A stretch of 64,000 nucleotides of DNA from Bombus terrestris (Eukaryota > Arthropoda > Insecta > Hymenoptera > Apidae): contig NC_063276.1 in NCBI RefSeq assembly GCF_910591885.1, positions 1,612,001-1,676,000 on the forward strand. Reading direction: 5' to 3'. Below are positions 12,729 to 26,339 of the stretch, in pieces. The notes under the pieces were generated by a model. The model did not search any database and had not been told where the DNA came from. It saw only the letters and a list, made by a program, of their open reading frames with translations. The position numbers were made by a program, and so were the translations under genes. Each line of letters begins with the position of its first letter. Positions within the stretch are counted from its first letter, which is position 1.

Positions 12729-15700
12729 TGGTTTTTCAACGAATAATTTTTAAAATCCTACGAAGATTTATTGAATATAATGTCTTTATGTTTATTCACA
12801 GTATTTTATATTCTAATAATGGTACCTAAATTGGTTTAATGAATTAAAAGTACGTAACTCATTTTTTTTGAGTTATTAATTATAACTATTAAATAACTAA
12901 GAAGATTTAATTATATGTGATTAAAAAGAATTAGACAAAAGCACGATTATTCATATATGTGCAACATTGCATTTATCAATTATTAAAATAATCTAAAACG
13001 AACTATATTTAAATATATGTTAACAATTGAATTGACGTGCCTCCAAAGTTAAAAATGTTGATAATGATGCATATGGTAGTGTCTTATCATTTCTATTGGT
13101 ATTATATTTCATATAAGTAATGGTATAAAATATAATATTCTAGACAAAGTCATACAATCTCTTTACTTGTATAAAAATCATGCAGTAGCATTTTTCTTTA
13201 TTATATATTTGTAGTTAACACAAAACAAATGTTTTTAGATACAAAAAGATTCAGTTTTGTCTTGTTAGAATATGATAATTTCTTTTGCATTTATTACATA
13301 ATAGTTACAAATACATGAAATTCCAAAAGTACTGATATATCTTTATCAATATAGGCTATTTAACGTTATAATAAATATAAAAATTGTAAAATTACATAAA
13401 AAATAATTATTGTTTTTTAAAGTATTTATATTTGTATATCTCCGTTTTCTTTTCAAAAATTTTTATGTCTCAGTATAATTTAAAATATTAGATTAAAATA
13501 AGTATTCTTTTGACTAAAATTTGGGTACTTTTAAACAAGTATATATATATATTTTTTTCTATAGTTTTAATAAGAATTTGGATATTATAATGTGTTTACA
13601 TTTTTTATAATTTGTGTGCCATTAAATGTCAGTGTGAAAATAAAGGCAAATATTATACTTATATAGATTGTAAATACTATTTGAAAATCATAAACGTAGA
13701 TATATTTAATATAACATATATGAAAATATTAATAATACACAAGAAAATTACACAAGAAATAATAATAGTAGTGTTAATGTGAAAATATGCAATCACATAA
13801 AATGACATTCACATTCAACCAATAAAATATATTGATAATAGTCATTCTTGTTAAATTGATATATAAATTAAAATTATAAAAAAAAATAAAAATATAGCTC
13901 TCACTATCAGTTTCAATAATCTCAGGAGAAACCTGTAAAGATATTATTTATAAATATTCTGAGTTTAAACTTTAAAATTTCTACACCAGTATGTATATTG
14001 TCATATGAAAATATAATTATTAATTTAATTATAAAATAACAATTGTTTTTTAATTACAAGTTTTTAAATTGATTAAAAGTTTCTAAGATTTTATATAGGA
14101 AAGTTTTATACTTTTCAAATCCTATGACATAAAATAAAAAATTTAATATTTGTTAAATATGTATTTTTAAACCATTATACATACATGTATTCAATAAAAC
14201 TGCTACAATTTAACAACATCTACAAAATGAAATTAGAAAAAACAAGAATATATTGTAGCTTAAGTTACAAATAGCTATAAAACATATCTGTAACTTAAGT
14301 TATGTTTTGAAATAAAGGATATGATATATACATATTTATTTTATAATAAAAATATGTTCCACACGCATGTGCGCGTTTAAAAATAATTTATTACAATTAT
14401 TATAATTCTAGTCCTGTTACGTGTGCCCATTATATATGTAAATGTATTTATCTTGCATTAATTTAACAAGGTTTTTAAAACAGCTGATAAAAAGTTTAAG
14501 ATTTTTTTTATTACACAATGCTTTTGTATATTATACAATCAGTAAGTCTAATATTTTTAAACAATATTATCTCAAAAAGTAACAATTTTTATGATATAAA
14601 AAGAACCAAACACACACGCACTCAATCACACATACACATATAACAAACAAAACTTATCTATTCCACATAGTTTCACAATGTTTTAAATAGAATATTAGAA
14701 TATTATATTAATCATATTACTTACTATCACCATATTATAGTATAATACACAATTTTTTTATCTATATAGTAATTTATATATGTAACATATTGTATTGTAA
14801 TTAAGTAAACAAAAATTTCATTTACACATAATTAACATAAAAGAAATCCATAATTTATAATACACAGATAATGAAGATTGATGTTTGTATTTTCTACAGA
14901 AATATCATGATACTAAGATGAAAGAATGAAAATACCTTTTTAATGAATATAGAAATATATACATTGTAATATTTCCGACGAGAGCTTAAACTTTGAAATA
15001 GGTTCCAATACTTGTGTTATTAATTTTATAGTGGTATTGTTAAATAATTAGTAAAATACCACATAAATGCAGAATAAGAAAAATAGTGATATAGAAAAAA
15101 AATCATAAAGAAGTGCCAAAGAAGATAAGTGATGTAAATGTTTTATGCACTATTTGATAATTTATTTATAATCTATTAATTCTATTAATAAATTTATTAG
15201 GACAATTATAATACTTTTCAATACATTGTAACCATTATTAATATGCAAGATTGATGCCTTAATGTTTATAGAACTGAAATATACTTTACTGTAATCAGTT
15301 CTTTAAAAATAAATGATTATGTTTCATGAATCGTTATGTGTTTGGTAATTCTATATAAAATAATATACAATTAATAATCATTTACATGTAATATTAAATT
15401 CCCTTTATGTATAGAAACAATAGTGATTTTAAAAGATGATATTATCAAATTACATTTAACAATTTACAGTGCAAGAAAACTAATGTGATTGAGGTAGCAT
15501 TCTGTAATATCTCGATATCAAAATTGTTCTTAAAATCCAAATCTTAAAAGCAATCTCCAAATATTTTTAACCAAGATTCATATTTCATTATACTATTAAT
15601 CATTGTATTAATTGATTATAAAAATTGATTTCGAGATACATAAAAAATAAAAATATCAAAATATTAAATATGGATAAGCATCAGCACCATCTTCTTTTTA

Positions 15701-15831
15701 AATTACTATATTATAAAATATTTTGCTCTTATTTTCAAAACATAAAATATAAAATAAATCAAAAACGTTTACTTTCATACAAAACTTACAAAATAAACTA
15801 ATATTTATAGGATACACAGTTGACTAGTATG
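12729..15831. other. Convergent 3' UTRs and intergenic sequence, RILPL to Pasha
   Basis: About 3.1 kb of very AT-rich DNA between two converging genes, with no supported coding frame. It contains numerous AATAAA/TTTATT signals and one small hairpin at 14254-14303. Part of it must be the 3' UTRs of both genes. Confidence 0.6.
14254..14303. repeat. Short hairpin with CTTAAGTTACA arms
   Basis: The arms at 14254-14273 and 14284-14303 are inverted copies centred on CTTAAGTTACA, with only a few mismatches and a loop of about 10 nt. The stem is too short for a typical pre-miRNA. It may be a structured 3'-UTR element or chance. Confidence 0.45.
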
Positions 15832-18574
15832 TTATAAATCCACATTGTTCAAATTAGCTGCAGATCCAGTTGGTAAATCCGGTGGTACAAACTTACCGAT
15901 AGGTTGTATTGCCTGTCTCTGTTCTGCCAGTTTACGCATTTCTTGTCTAAGTTTACTTAGAATAGCGTGGTTTGGTTGATTGACAGCAGCTTTACCTTGT
16001 AACAACGTGATTTCTTGTTCTAGTTGTTTCTTTTCTTTAAAAGATTTTACGCTTCGAGATCCATAAAGTCTTAGTAAGGATCCCCAAGACTGGATATGAG
16101 GATGCATAAGCTGCAGGATAGCTTGGGCTGCTCGTTGTTTACCATCTTTCTTATTACGACATACCTAAAATTATTTCAAATATATGTTACAATTAAAAGG
16201 TACTTTATGAGAGAAATAAAGCGAACTAAAATAAAAAGGACATATTTATAATGTTGCGTATTCTTTTTTAAGAGAAATAAATAAAATATGGGACTATATA
16301 AATTTGAATTATAATTTAATAGATTATAATTTTACTTACAACAGTAGCTTCATGTTTACCGACACGCATTGTAAATTCATTGCGTTGATGTTTTAATGTG
16401 TTTACAGAGTAATTAATATGCATATCACCGAGACCATAATTTCGTTGGAGGCAGGTGATTAAAATAGCATGCGGTGACGGTTCAGTTGTCTTTGCGCAAA
16501 ATTCTGCGACTCGTGGATCGGTGATCGATATTTCATCAAAGAATGATAAATCTGCATCAGAATTTGTCCTTGATGCTTTAATCATTCGACTGTTATTACC
16601 AGAAACTGTATCTCCTCCATTATCACCAGAAATTTTATCTCTCATTTGAGGAATTAAAATTTCAAGAGTTTTCCGCGCAGCATTAGCTTTTGCTTGTTTT
16701 TTGCTACTACCGAAACCGCTTCCATACTCCATATCATTTATACAAACAACGGCAGAATATGGAGTTGCTGCATTTTCTAAAAATGCAAGAAATAGATTAA
16801 TTTAATATATACTAGCTGAAGAATTATTTTTTATGCAACTTACCTAATTCTTTAAACTTATAAGTTGGTTGCTTTTTAAGTGCATGTTGTACATATTCAT
16901 GAAGTATACAAACATAACTTTTGCCTGAGGGATTCATTATCCAATGTTTTGGTGGCCTTTGTCCAGTACTATCATCTCCAACATTACCACTGCTACTTCC
17001 TGCTAGTCCAGAACTACTAACTGGAAACGTTATTAGTTTTGTTCCATCAGGTAAGGTAGGACGTTCAAGTTGTTTACGATGTTTTTTATTTTTTGTAAAT
17101 TTTCTCCTTGCTGACCATGATCTAAATGATAATGGAGCATGTTCATTAAAATTTGTTAACTAGTTTTATTCCATTATATGAGTACTATTGTTTCTTTGAT
17201 ATTATTTAATATATACTTACTGAAATCTCATTACTTTAATAGCTTTAAAGCGAAATAGCGATTGGCAATAATTTCTTAATTGTTTACTATCTAATGAATG
17301 AGCCGCTCGATTTTCTTGAATTGTTTCAATTTTTGCACTAGGGAGGCTACACACTTCTGTATTTGGATCACGTTCTTTCTGCTTCTTCCTTTCTTCTTCT
17401 TCTTCATGAAGAGCTCTTTTGTATTGAAGACAAGGTATTGCACTAACAGGCACTTCATGTTTTCTCACACTGCCAGGTCCAAGGAAATATGGTTTTGCAA
17501 GAGTACAAACTCTACTTTGTTTATGCAAATATAAAGGCATTCCACTATTATGTGTTACCTGTACCCAGCCTTCTGGAAGTACATCAAAGTGATTATGTCC
17601 AATTTCTGTAAAAAAAAAAGTTATATTCTTATATGTTACACTTTACATATAACTTCTTGATAATTTCACAGTAACTATTGCTATAGTTTTTATACAATAA
17701 TATATCTTATACAATAATGTATCTTTATTATACAATAATGTATCTTTTTATATATTAAATATTTAAATACTCACCATCCAAGACAAGTTTCACTTTCTCT
17801 TCATATGGTACACTATCCTTCTTGTCTTTTCTTTTGCCTTTAAATTCTTCTGGTAAACCTAATAGTAGCATATAATACTTAACTAAAAAAATACTCTGCA
17901 GCTGCATGATCTATATAAGAATTATAAAAGGAAATAACAAGTGATCTTATCTTTCTGTCTTCTTTTTATGATTTTATTTTAAACACATATAAGTTTTCCA
18001 ATTTAGCCTATTCTTATAAGTTTCTTTCATATTAATATAAGTTATGGTTACTATAAACTATTGTCTCTCTTTCTCTCTTAGTACCTTGTATACTTTACCT
18101 TGCAAAACAGCAATAAAATTTATTGCAATATTTATTTTGAATTTAAAATTGTTTTGAAATAGTAACATTACCTTCTTCAAGCATGGCTTCAATTTCTTCA
18201 TCAGGTACATCAGAATCCATACTTTCATTGCTATCAGAATCCATATCACAGTAGTTCTGATCTGGATGGCGTTCTAAATCATCCAAAACATCAAACTGTC
18301 TTAAATCATCTGTAGCTGCAATGCTATCTGTGTTAGATTCCATAATACATTCTTCGGTAGTAGAACCATTGTATGCATTTGTATCATCAACAGATATAGT
18401 TTCTTCTTCCATTATATCACTACAATTGCTTCTGTCTGACATTCTACCTTGATTATCAGTATTTATTTCCAACGTGCTTTGTTGATTATCCAAAATTGTT
18501 TCATTTGTGTTTTCATTTTGAGAAGCCATATTTGATTTGGGGATTTCTTCAGGAACTTCTTTATCAATCTCCAT
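15832..18574 (-). CDS. pasha: Pasha / DGCR8, Microprocessor dsRNA-binding subunit
   Basis: DGCR8/Pasha pairs with Drosha in the nucleus and recognises pri-miRNA hairpins. Exons in transcript order: 18574-18172, 17858-17775, 17605-17221, 17121-16844, 16776-16340, 16164-15832, giving 639 aa. The N-terminus is acidic and probably disordered. The heme-binding/WW region reads VLPEGWVQVTHNSGMPLYLH and later SAIPCLQYKRA, which keeps the Ile-Pro-Cys-Leu motif that supplies the heme-ligand cysteine in human DGCR8. The first dsRBD contains PSGKSYVCILHEYVQHAL and EYGSGFGSSKKQAKANAARK. The second spans ILITCLQRNYGLGDMHINY to KQRAAQAILQLMHPH. The end contains NHAILSKLRQEMRKLAEQRQ, matching the Drosha-binding C-terminal helix. 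All domains are present, so the gene looks intact. It converges on RILPL. Confidence 0.96.
17692..17752. repeat. Three tandem ~20-bp AT-rich units in Pasha intron 2
   Basis: The unit 'TTATACAATAATGTATCTT' occurs about three times in a row (the first is 'ATAATATATCTT') inside the intron between exons 2 and 3 of pasha. It is a simple minisatellite with no evident function. Confidence 0.7.
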
Positions 18575-20157
18575 TATATGTATAACAAGGATCTGCTAAA
18601 ATACTGTAAGATCTATTTATCAATAACATATCAAATTTCAATTTAGAGGATATTTTATGTCTTATAATTTTTATAGTTGATTAAATATTTAACACATTCA
18701 TATACTAACAAGCAAATAATTTTTAAGTATCTTTGTAGCAAAATTTGTTACATAAACTTAAACACAAACTCTGTATATAATAACCCGTGGATTAAATAAT
18801 ATCAAGCACGTCGCATGGCCACACCACTTTCACCAATGAGGCCAAAGTCCAATCAATTTGAAACCACTTTAAAAATGGCAACGAAAATTGGACATTTGCA
18901 TTAGTGTTAGCAGTTTGGGGCCTATTATATATCCATGAGTACATATTGCACAAATAATACATTATATTGTCAGAATATTGTAGAATGTAGTTGACACACT
19001 TGCTTGGATCCGAAACTAGACAGGGACAACATTGAAAAATTGAACCTGTTGCTAGTCCGAATAATGCACTAATGATATGAAAATTAGATTTGTTTAAATA
19101 ATATATCAAATGCTCCTGTTGTAAACTAATATAAATTACATGCAAGTTTAATATTTTTTTATCTATGCACACTAGTAAAATATAATATATTTAAAAAAGT
19201 ATAAAGATATATCACAAAAAAGTTTTGAATCAATGGAATTGTATATATTACAGTATAATGAAATCCTTCCTTGTTTATCTGAGACATATATAAAATAGAC
19301 AAACTTTTTTACTATAATAGAATTGCTTCTCAATTTTCTAATTCATGTACATTAAATAATCGTATCTTATTTTTAAAAAGGCTTGTTCTATATACACAAA
19401 TTGAGTGATAGATAAAATAATCATACGGATAATTATATTATTGTAATAGAAAAAATTTACTTTCTGTCTTTTTATATAAGTTGATAGTGAAAGCATATGA
19501 TTTTCGTGTTTAGCAAGTAATGTAAATCAATATTATAATACATCGTTATTAATTTCATATAGCTTCGTAATAATACCTTTATTTATTATATCACAATATC
19601 GTATATTTCCGAAAATTATAAACGTTAATTCACCGACCATTTAACAATGTTAGGTTAGGTACACTTTTTCTTAGATACTCTATGTTTACTGACACTTTTT
19701 TAATATTTATGATTTAAAAGAAAAACTGCTGTGTCAGTTTTATTTAGAACACAAATTATTTTTAATTCAGCACTTAGTTATTTAAGATAAATTTATATCC
19801 ATTTTGTTTGAAATTTCATTTATATCTCATGTAATAATACAATAGGATAGAAACTTTTGTGTTCTAACGCTCTCTTTCGTTATATTGAGAAAGCTATACT
19901 CAGCCAATGAATGTATCTCATCCATAGATCACCATTGACTGGCATTGACTATTGATTAAGGACCTAAGACATACCTGTGCTTACCTCGTCGATGGTATCA
20001 TATTTGATTTTGATTATATGTATTTTTAAATTTATTACTAATTAATCGTCAACATGAAGAAGCAAAAATAAAATTTAAGTAAAGTGAGATTTGAATTTTA
20101 CATGTGTACAATTTTACTTATTATTATTTCTAGGTATTATAGATAAATAATAATTAT

Positions 20158-20240
20158 CATAAGTATTATTTTATAATAATTATAATTATTACAAGTATTA
20201 TTTTATAATAATTATAATTATTATAAGTATTATAAGTATT
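20158..20240. repeat. AT-rich tandem repeat
   Basis: Two near-identical ~32-bp units ('AAGTATTATTTTATAATAAT' and onward) are followed by two short 'ATAAGTATT' units. It is a local minisatellite. Confidence 0.8.
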
Positions 20241-20587
20241 ATAGACGAAAAATATAGGTATTTAAACGAAAATCAAGATTATATTGCATATAATTTTATT
20301 TTTTAGAAAAAAGATTCGCCAAAAAGATCGAATACGGTAAAATTCACATAATTTACATTTAAGTCAAAATATTTATAATTGCAAGAGTATATGTGTATAT
20401 ATACATACAATACATACATATACATGACTTAATTGTTTTATTTTATATTTTATATATTCCACTTAAAGCATTGTTTGCAGCAGTATTTACAATATATGTA
20501 CATGATACTTAGATATTCTATATATGTATATAAAGCATCAATAAATATGTATTTAAATTGTTTGTTAAGTATTAAACGAACAATTAT

Positions 20588-20613
20588 ATCAGAGAGGAAA
20601 TTTCCTCTCTGAT
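20588..20613. repeat. Perfect 26-bp palindrome containing GGAAATTTCC
   Basis: The two 13-nt halves are exact reverse complements around the centre 20600/20601. The core is AGAGGAAATTTCCTCT, and GGAAATTTCC occupies 20596-20605. The same core recurs at 28984-28999, and its right half recurs at about 29875-29890. Confidence 0.9.
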
Positions 20614-21024
20614 TATATCTAAATTTTGCTATGAACATAACAGATTGTAATACATATGGATTGCATATAAGTTGTAAAATAACGGTTAATTTAAAAGAAA
20701 TAAATATTTACTTCTGACATTTTTATAGAATATTTCAATATAGTTTACTATAATAATTATGAGCAGAACTTTTATTACCTTTTATTAGAACAAATAAAAA
20801 CAATTTAGTAGTTTAATTCGTCGCTATAAAACAGAATTCCTAACAATATCATAAAATAACAATGATACGTAATATACGTAAACTAAGAAATTAAAAAATG
20901 AAATATTTTCTTTCAATAATTAAAACAATACTATAGAATGTCAATAACAAAGTTATTTTCGTTAATGATTCAACATCATGAGGTAGTTACATGGAAATAA
21001 ATATTTAATATAATATCCCTCTTT

Positions 21025-24000
21025 TTATTTAATTTTTATCTTATGTAACTTAAGCTTAAATCCAAGTAATTCAGAAAGCACTCCCGAAAGAGCAGATAAT
21101 AGTACTACTTTTGTAATTGTGTATAAATAGGGATTAGCTGATAAACCAGATATTTTAAATGGACATTCAAGTTCCTGCAAAATATATACTAATTATTTGA
21201 TTGAATCAGTTGTTTTACAAATGTAATTAACAAGAACATGTGTTTTCATACTACCTTTATCAGATCTGCTGCTAATTTGAGTACATTATTTGCTACCATA
21301 AGTTCTTCTTTTTTATGTGGTTTTTGCTCTATTTGTAAATATAAATTGATCTAAAAACAAAACAATATCAAATACTTCAAATTAGAATACAAACATGAAT
21401 AACATTTCGTATACGTATTAAATATGTTATATACATCGTTTTTAATTTATTTTAATTACCTGTTCAGTTATTAATACAGAAAGATTTCTGTATTTTTTAT
21501 TAATTTTCGTACCCAATGTCATAAAACGTAATATAAATATTCCAAGAGAAAAACTCCAAAACAATGCTTCAACGTTATATCGGGAATGTAAACTCTCAAG
21601 ATCCTATATCACAAATATTAATATTATACTTATAGAGTGTTTTATGTATATATATATATATTCTCACCGTAACATTTTTATACTCTTCTTTTTACCTTAA
21701 TTAACTCCAAGCTCACAAATGATAACAATAATAAAGTAACAATGAATACTGCTGATACTATTACATCTACAGAACGTTGCGGTCCTCTTCTCTATAACAT
21801 ATAATACATTGGAAATGAATTATTATTGCTTAAAAGATTGAAATATTACAAATATATTAAGAATATGCTTAGAATTAAATACATACATTCATATATATAT
21901 ATACACGAATGTATGTGTTTAGTATGTGTTTATATATATATATTTTTATTTTACCTTCAAATAAGATCTGACACTTAACCACAATTTTATATTGCGTACT
22001 TTATTTAATCGAAAATGTGGTAAATCAGATTTTCTGGCACGTCTTGACGATGTTAAATGTGAAAATAATTTTGCATATAAAAGTCTTTGTTTATAAGTAC
22101 GTTCTGCAACTGCTAATAAAAAGAATAATAAAGAGGATAATATAAGTCTTTCAAATGCTGATATAAGCACTACTATACGTTCCCTGAAATTAATAATAAC
22201 ATTCATTAATTTTTTCCTACAGATATTTTTCCAACAATACTACATTTTATTACATGTAAGATAGTTTTCATTTCATTAAAATATTTATTATGTAATGATT
22301 TATATCGTATACTTACCAGAGAGTTGTCCCAAAAGTCAAATCTATAATTTTAGCTAAAATATCACTATATGTTTCTAAATTAACATAAGTCAAGTCATTT
22401 GGTATTAAGGAACTCGTTACATTGCTACTGTTGTCCATCCCAACATGATCACTCAATCGTTTAATAGATGGTATTAAAGCTAATACCACACTAAGCATTA
22501 AGCCTCCATAAAAGTAATTCATATTCTCAGGCATTGATTCTACTCTAGCAATAATAGCCGAGCTGATATCCAGCACCGATAATTCAGCCTTTTTTATATC
22601 ACGTCGTGTCCATATAGTACAGGAAACTAAAATATAGCAAAATTTTAATAGATTATAATAGAAAATACATTTAAAATTATAATTAAATACTAAATTTTAT
22701 CTATATTATTATAATTTAATTTATGTTACCACGATCGTATGAAGCACAATTAGAAATAAGCATTATGGAGGGTGGTAATTCAAATTCCCAAGAAAAAGGG
22801 TGTTCAACAAATTCCCCATAATTTTTGTTTGTTTCATTATGGAGATCAGATTCTTCAAGTTCTGAGCTGTAAAAGAATTTAAATTTAAAAAACCAATTTA
22901 GTATAAAGATATAAATGGTAAGATGACCTCTTTTACTGAATATCAGTCTAATTAATTTAAACCTAATTAAATAAAATTTCAGATTCTAAAAAATTGTTCA
23001 CCTATAGCTACATTCATCACTATTTGTTGTTACTCCCATCCATTCTGTAGCAGATGTTGTAGCTTCTGTTAAATGATTTGTAACTGTTTCTTCACATTCT
23101 CCTTCTTCTTCACTTTCGCATTGTTGTCGTCCTTCCCTTGATCCTATTCCCATTAGACATTGATCTTTATCCTTTAAATAATAACTTAAAATTTTAATAT
23201 GTTTATATTTAAGTAACTCACATAATTATCTAATATAATGAAATACATTACAGAAAAATTAACAATATGAAAAATAAACTATGGAAATTAAAAACAAGAT
23301 TAGGATATTTACCATCTTGTTAGAAGTTTCTGCTTCGCTATTTGAGGAATTTTCCTGTGACTTTAATAATTCAGGTGCTGCATGGAAAGTGGAAGACAAT
23401 CATTTTAGCTAATAAAGATATTAGATAAGTTGCTAGAGAGATTTAATAAATAAATATATGTCTAAAATATGAAAATATATTATTTTAAACTGATACTAGC
23501 ACTTTGTATTATGTATTGCATAATGTTACTATATGAAATGTTTAAATAAAATTTGTCAAAAATCAAACCTGAAAATTTTGACTGCAAAACTTGTTGACTA
23601 GTAGAATCTTCTAACCATAGAATGCGTTCCTCATTATTTTTAAGTAATTCCCGTTTATGTTTAAATTTCTCTGGTACTCGTGCAGCACTTTTATCATTAT
23701 CACTGGACACATTTCCATTTAAGCTTTCAAATCCATCATCATCCTGATGTATATTTTTTATATTTGGATCTGGAACTTCATCTATAACAAAAAGAAGTAT
23801 ACTTTGCATTTAAACAAAAGCATGTAACTAACAATAAGACAGAAAGTTTTAGTACAGTATATAATGTATTAACTTGATTGAGTATGACTAGCTGAAGCCT
23901 CATTTATGGGTAAGGGATGGTTCACAGCCGCATTCATTGGCTCATTATCACAAGATGCTTGAGCTGTCAGAAATTCCTATAAAAGTGAACTACTATGCAT

Positions 24001-25137
24001 AAAGTTTTTTAAAAACCTGTTTTTATGTATTTCAAATAATAAATTATAATTACCTGTGACCGACTAACAGTCAAAGAATTTTCAATTACAACCTTTTTAG
24101 CAAATCGCACAGATGTTAATACTTCATCACTTACTGTGCTAGCTTTTTCAGATGCTGTATCTTGAGATGATTTAGAATCTTTATGCAAACCTACAGGATA
24201 TAGTAAATATAAACTAAAATAGAAATCCACATACATGATAATTATATAAAATAATTCTATGATATATGTAATAAGAAACTTACGCAGGTTTTGTCTTGTC
24301 CTGGATTTACCCATTCGACATCTAGTGTGTCTTAAACGTCTAACTATTTTTTGCTTATTTTGTCCATCGCCTATTGTTGGTCCTGAATGAGTTGACACAA
24401 TATGGGAATGAACAACGCATAATGTCAACATCATAATAGCAGGTATTAATACCTCTGAAGTTGATATAATCTGTAAATGTATATCTTATACATATATCTA
24501 TGAATACATACATATATGCATGTATGTATATTTGTAATACTAATAAATAATTCATACATCACTTTCATTGTCCTTTGCCATTTGACAGAAATATATACCC
24601 ATATTGATCAGTTGCAAACTATACAATAATAAAAATAAAGTAAAAATTGTTAAACTAGTTTGCTGTATCCACCATTTTCTATATAAAGGAAGAAGCAATA
24701 AACGCTGAAGTGCCAAGCAAGCTACAGTTGACAATCCATGTTTTGGCTTGGCTTTTGGGAAAGAAGAACCTACATGCATTAATATTATATAAATAGAATA
24801 TTAATTGATTATAAATATATATAAATATAAATATCGTAATATTGAATAGCTTAACAGTTAAATTTTGATTATAATTTCTTAGTTTATTATTACCTCTTAC
24901 AAGATCTACATCAATAAGTTCCGTTTTTAGTTTTGCAGTTCTCATTGGGACATGTGTAAATCCTTCAAGAATATGTTGTTCCACGGTTTTTTCCCATTGT
25001 TGCTTATCATAAGTGCCAATTTTCTTCTGATACCTAAACCGTGAATTATTTTAAATGTACAATCAGCCATATAACCTTGACCGAAATGTGATGAAAACAT
25101 AAATTTCTTACCAATAAACAAGCTCGTTTAATTTCAT
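21025..25137 (-). CDS. Phtf: PHTF family multi-pass membrane protein
   Basis: PHTF1/2 were first named 'putative homeodomain transcription factors' but are multi-pass membrane proteins, reported in the ER; their biochemical role is unclear. The start MKLNELVYWYQKKIGTYDKQ is diagnostic. ELIDVDLVRGSSFPKAKPKHG (joined across an intron) and a first hydrophobic block with YRKWWIQQTSLTIF follow. Identified exons include 25137-25112, 25033-24894, 24769-24558, 24470-24284, 24190-24054, 23976-23874 and 23781-23569. Several more exons extend to the stop at 21025-21027, covering an acidic Ser-rich middle and C-terminal membrane segments around 22570-21960 and 21820-21030. The last residues, LSGVLSELLGFKLKLHKIK, resemble the PHTF C-terminus. 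The exact boundaries of the 3' exons (23380-21180) are not all resolved. The gene is head-to-head with Edem2. Confidence 0.9.
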
Positions 25138-26339
25138 TTTTGTCGATCGCTATCGTAATCGTACAGAATGACTGTTAATTTTTAATCTTAACCAATAATC
25201 GACAATATTTGAGCGAACGGAAGATGATTTTCCGTATAGTTTTGTTAGTATGTTTAAAGAAAATGTTGCTCCCATAATATATAACAAGCGTTATTTACAA
25301 ATAATATTTTCAGTCAGGATATACCGACAGATGAGACATATAAAATACGAATATTCACAAAACATTCAATAATTTTACGCCATTATCTAGAAACAAAATG
25401 TTCTAGATTCCTAGCAATAATTGTGACAATTAATAAGATTATTTTCAATTAATTCTAATTTATAAATGTATACTAATAAAGTATACGAAATGTATACGAA
25501 AAAATAATTATGCATGTAATATTTTTTATCTGTTCGCTGTTGAAACTGTCACGCATTTATAATATTTCGTTTTAAACAGCGTTGCGAAATACAATATAGT
25601 TACCAATCTTATAATAATATACATAAAACAGTAACTTCTTTTGATTATCAAACATAATGATTATGTTGTTTAAATTAATTATGTAGATATTTTTTTAAAA
25701 CTAATTCATCTGAATTTGTGATTCATATTATATCTTCAAAATTTGGATAGCAAAGATAAATATCTCTATCTTCATTTTATTATTAAACTTAAATATCCCT
25801 ATTTTATTATCACTCACTCATAATAGCCTTTTTAAACTACAATAAAAATTTAATTGTGAAAGATTTGAATATTTTACTAAATACTTAATTTAATCAATTT
25901 TATAATATACTTACATGTATAGAAATAAAAGCTAATATGCATGAGTGTATATTAATAAAGTATGCTACTGTAATGAAAACTACATAGAATGTAAAATAAT
26001 TCACAAATTCTTTAATCTGTTTATTTATGCGTATTTGGATGTTTTATAAATATTTATTACATAATATTTAAATATATAAATATTATGTATCCTCCCCCCA
26101 CCCCTTAATGAGTTTAGGCAACATACTTCATACTATAAAACAAGCTAGAAATTACTTAAGAATAAGTCATTTATCATATATTATATTAGACAAAAGCCGG
26201 TTTCTAATAATTTTTAATATCTTCGTTAAGTAATGCCACGTTTAAAAAGATCGTTTTATTTTAATGCATTTACATATACTGTGATTAATAAAATTTCAAT
26301 TAATAAAGAGATATAAACATTCGCGAATTGATTATCAAG
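25138..26339. promoter_or_regulatory. Divergent region between Phtf and Edem2
   Basis: About 1.2 kb separates the two start codons, which point away from each other. It is AT-rich and has no coding frame. A short C-run (CCTCCCCCCACCCC) at about 26091-26104 is the only GC-rich spot, roughly 240 bp upstream of the Edem2 ATG, and could be a promoter-proximal element. Confidence 0.45.

Larger units (their letters stand above)
18575..21024. other. Intergenic region between Pasha (5') and Phtf (3')
   Basis: About 2.45 kb. The part next to pasha should carry its promoter and 5' leader. An isolated open frame of 126 codons on the minus strand (18792-19172) has better-than-average base composition but no recognisable domain. 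A short tandem repeat lies at about 20158-20240 and a 26-bp palindrome at 20588-20613. The rest is AT-rich with no supported gene. Confidence 0.5.

Noticed and set aside
16921..17163. 80-codon plus-strand frame inside pasha
   Set aside because: Antisense shadow of the exon that encodes the start of the first dsRBD.
18400..18640. Microprocessor-target hairpin around the pasha start (known for DGCR8 mRNA)
   Set aside because: I looked for a long stem near the ATG and found none of useful length.
20978..20996. 'TGAGGTAGTTACATGG', let-7-like seed
   Set aside because: Only the first nine bases match let-7 and no complementary arm forms a pre-miRNA hairpin nearby.
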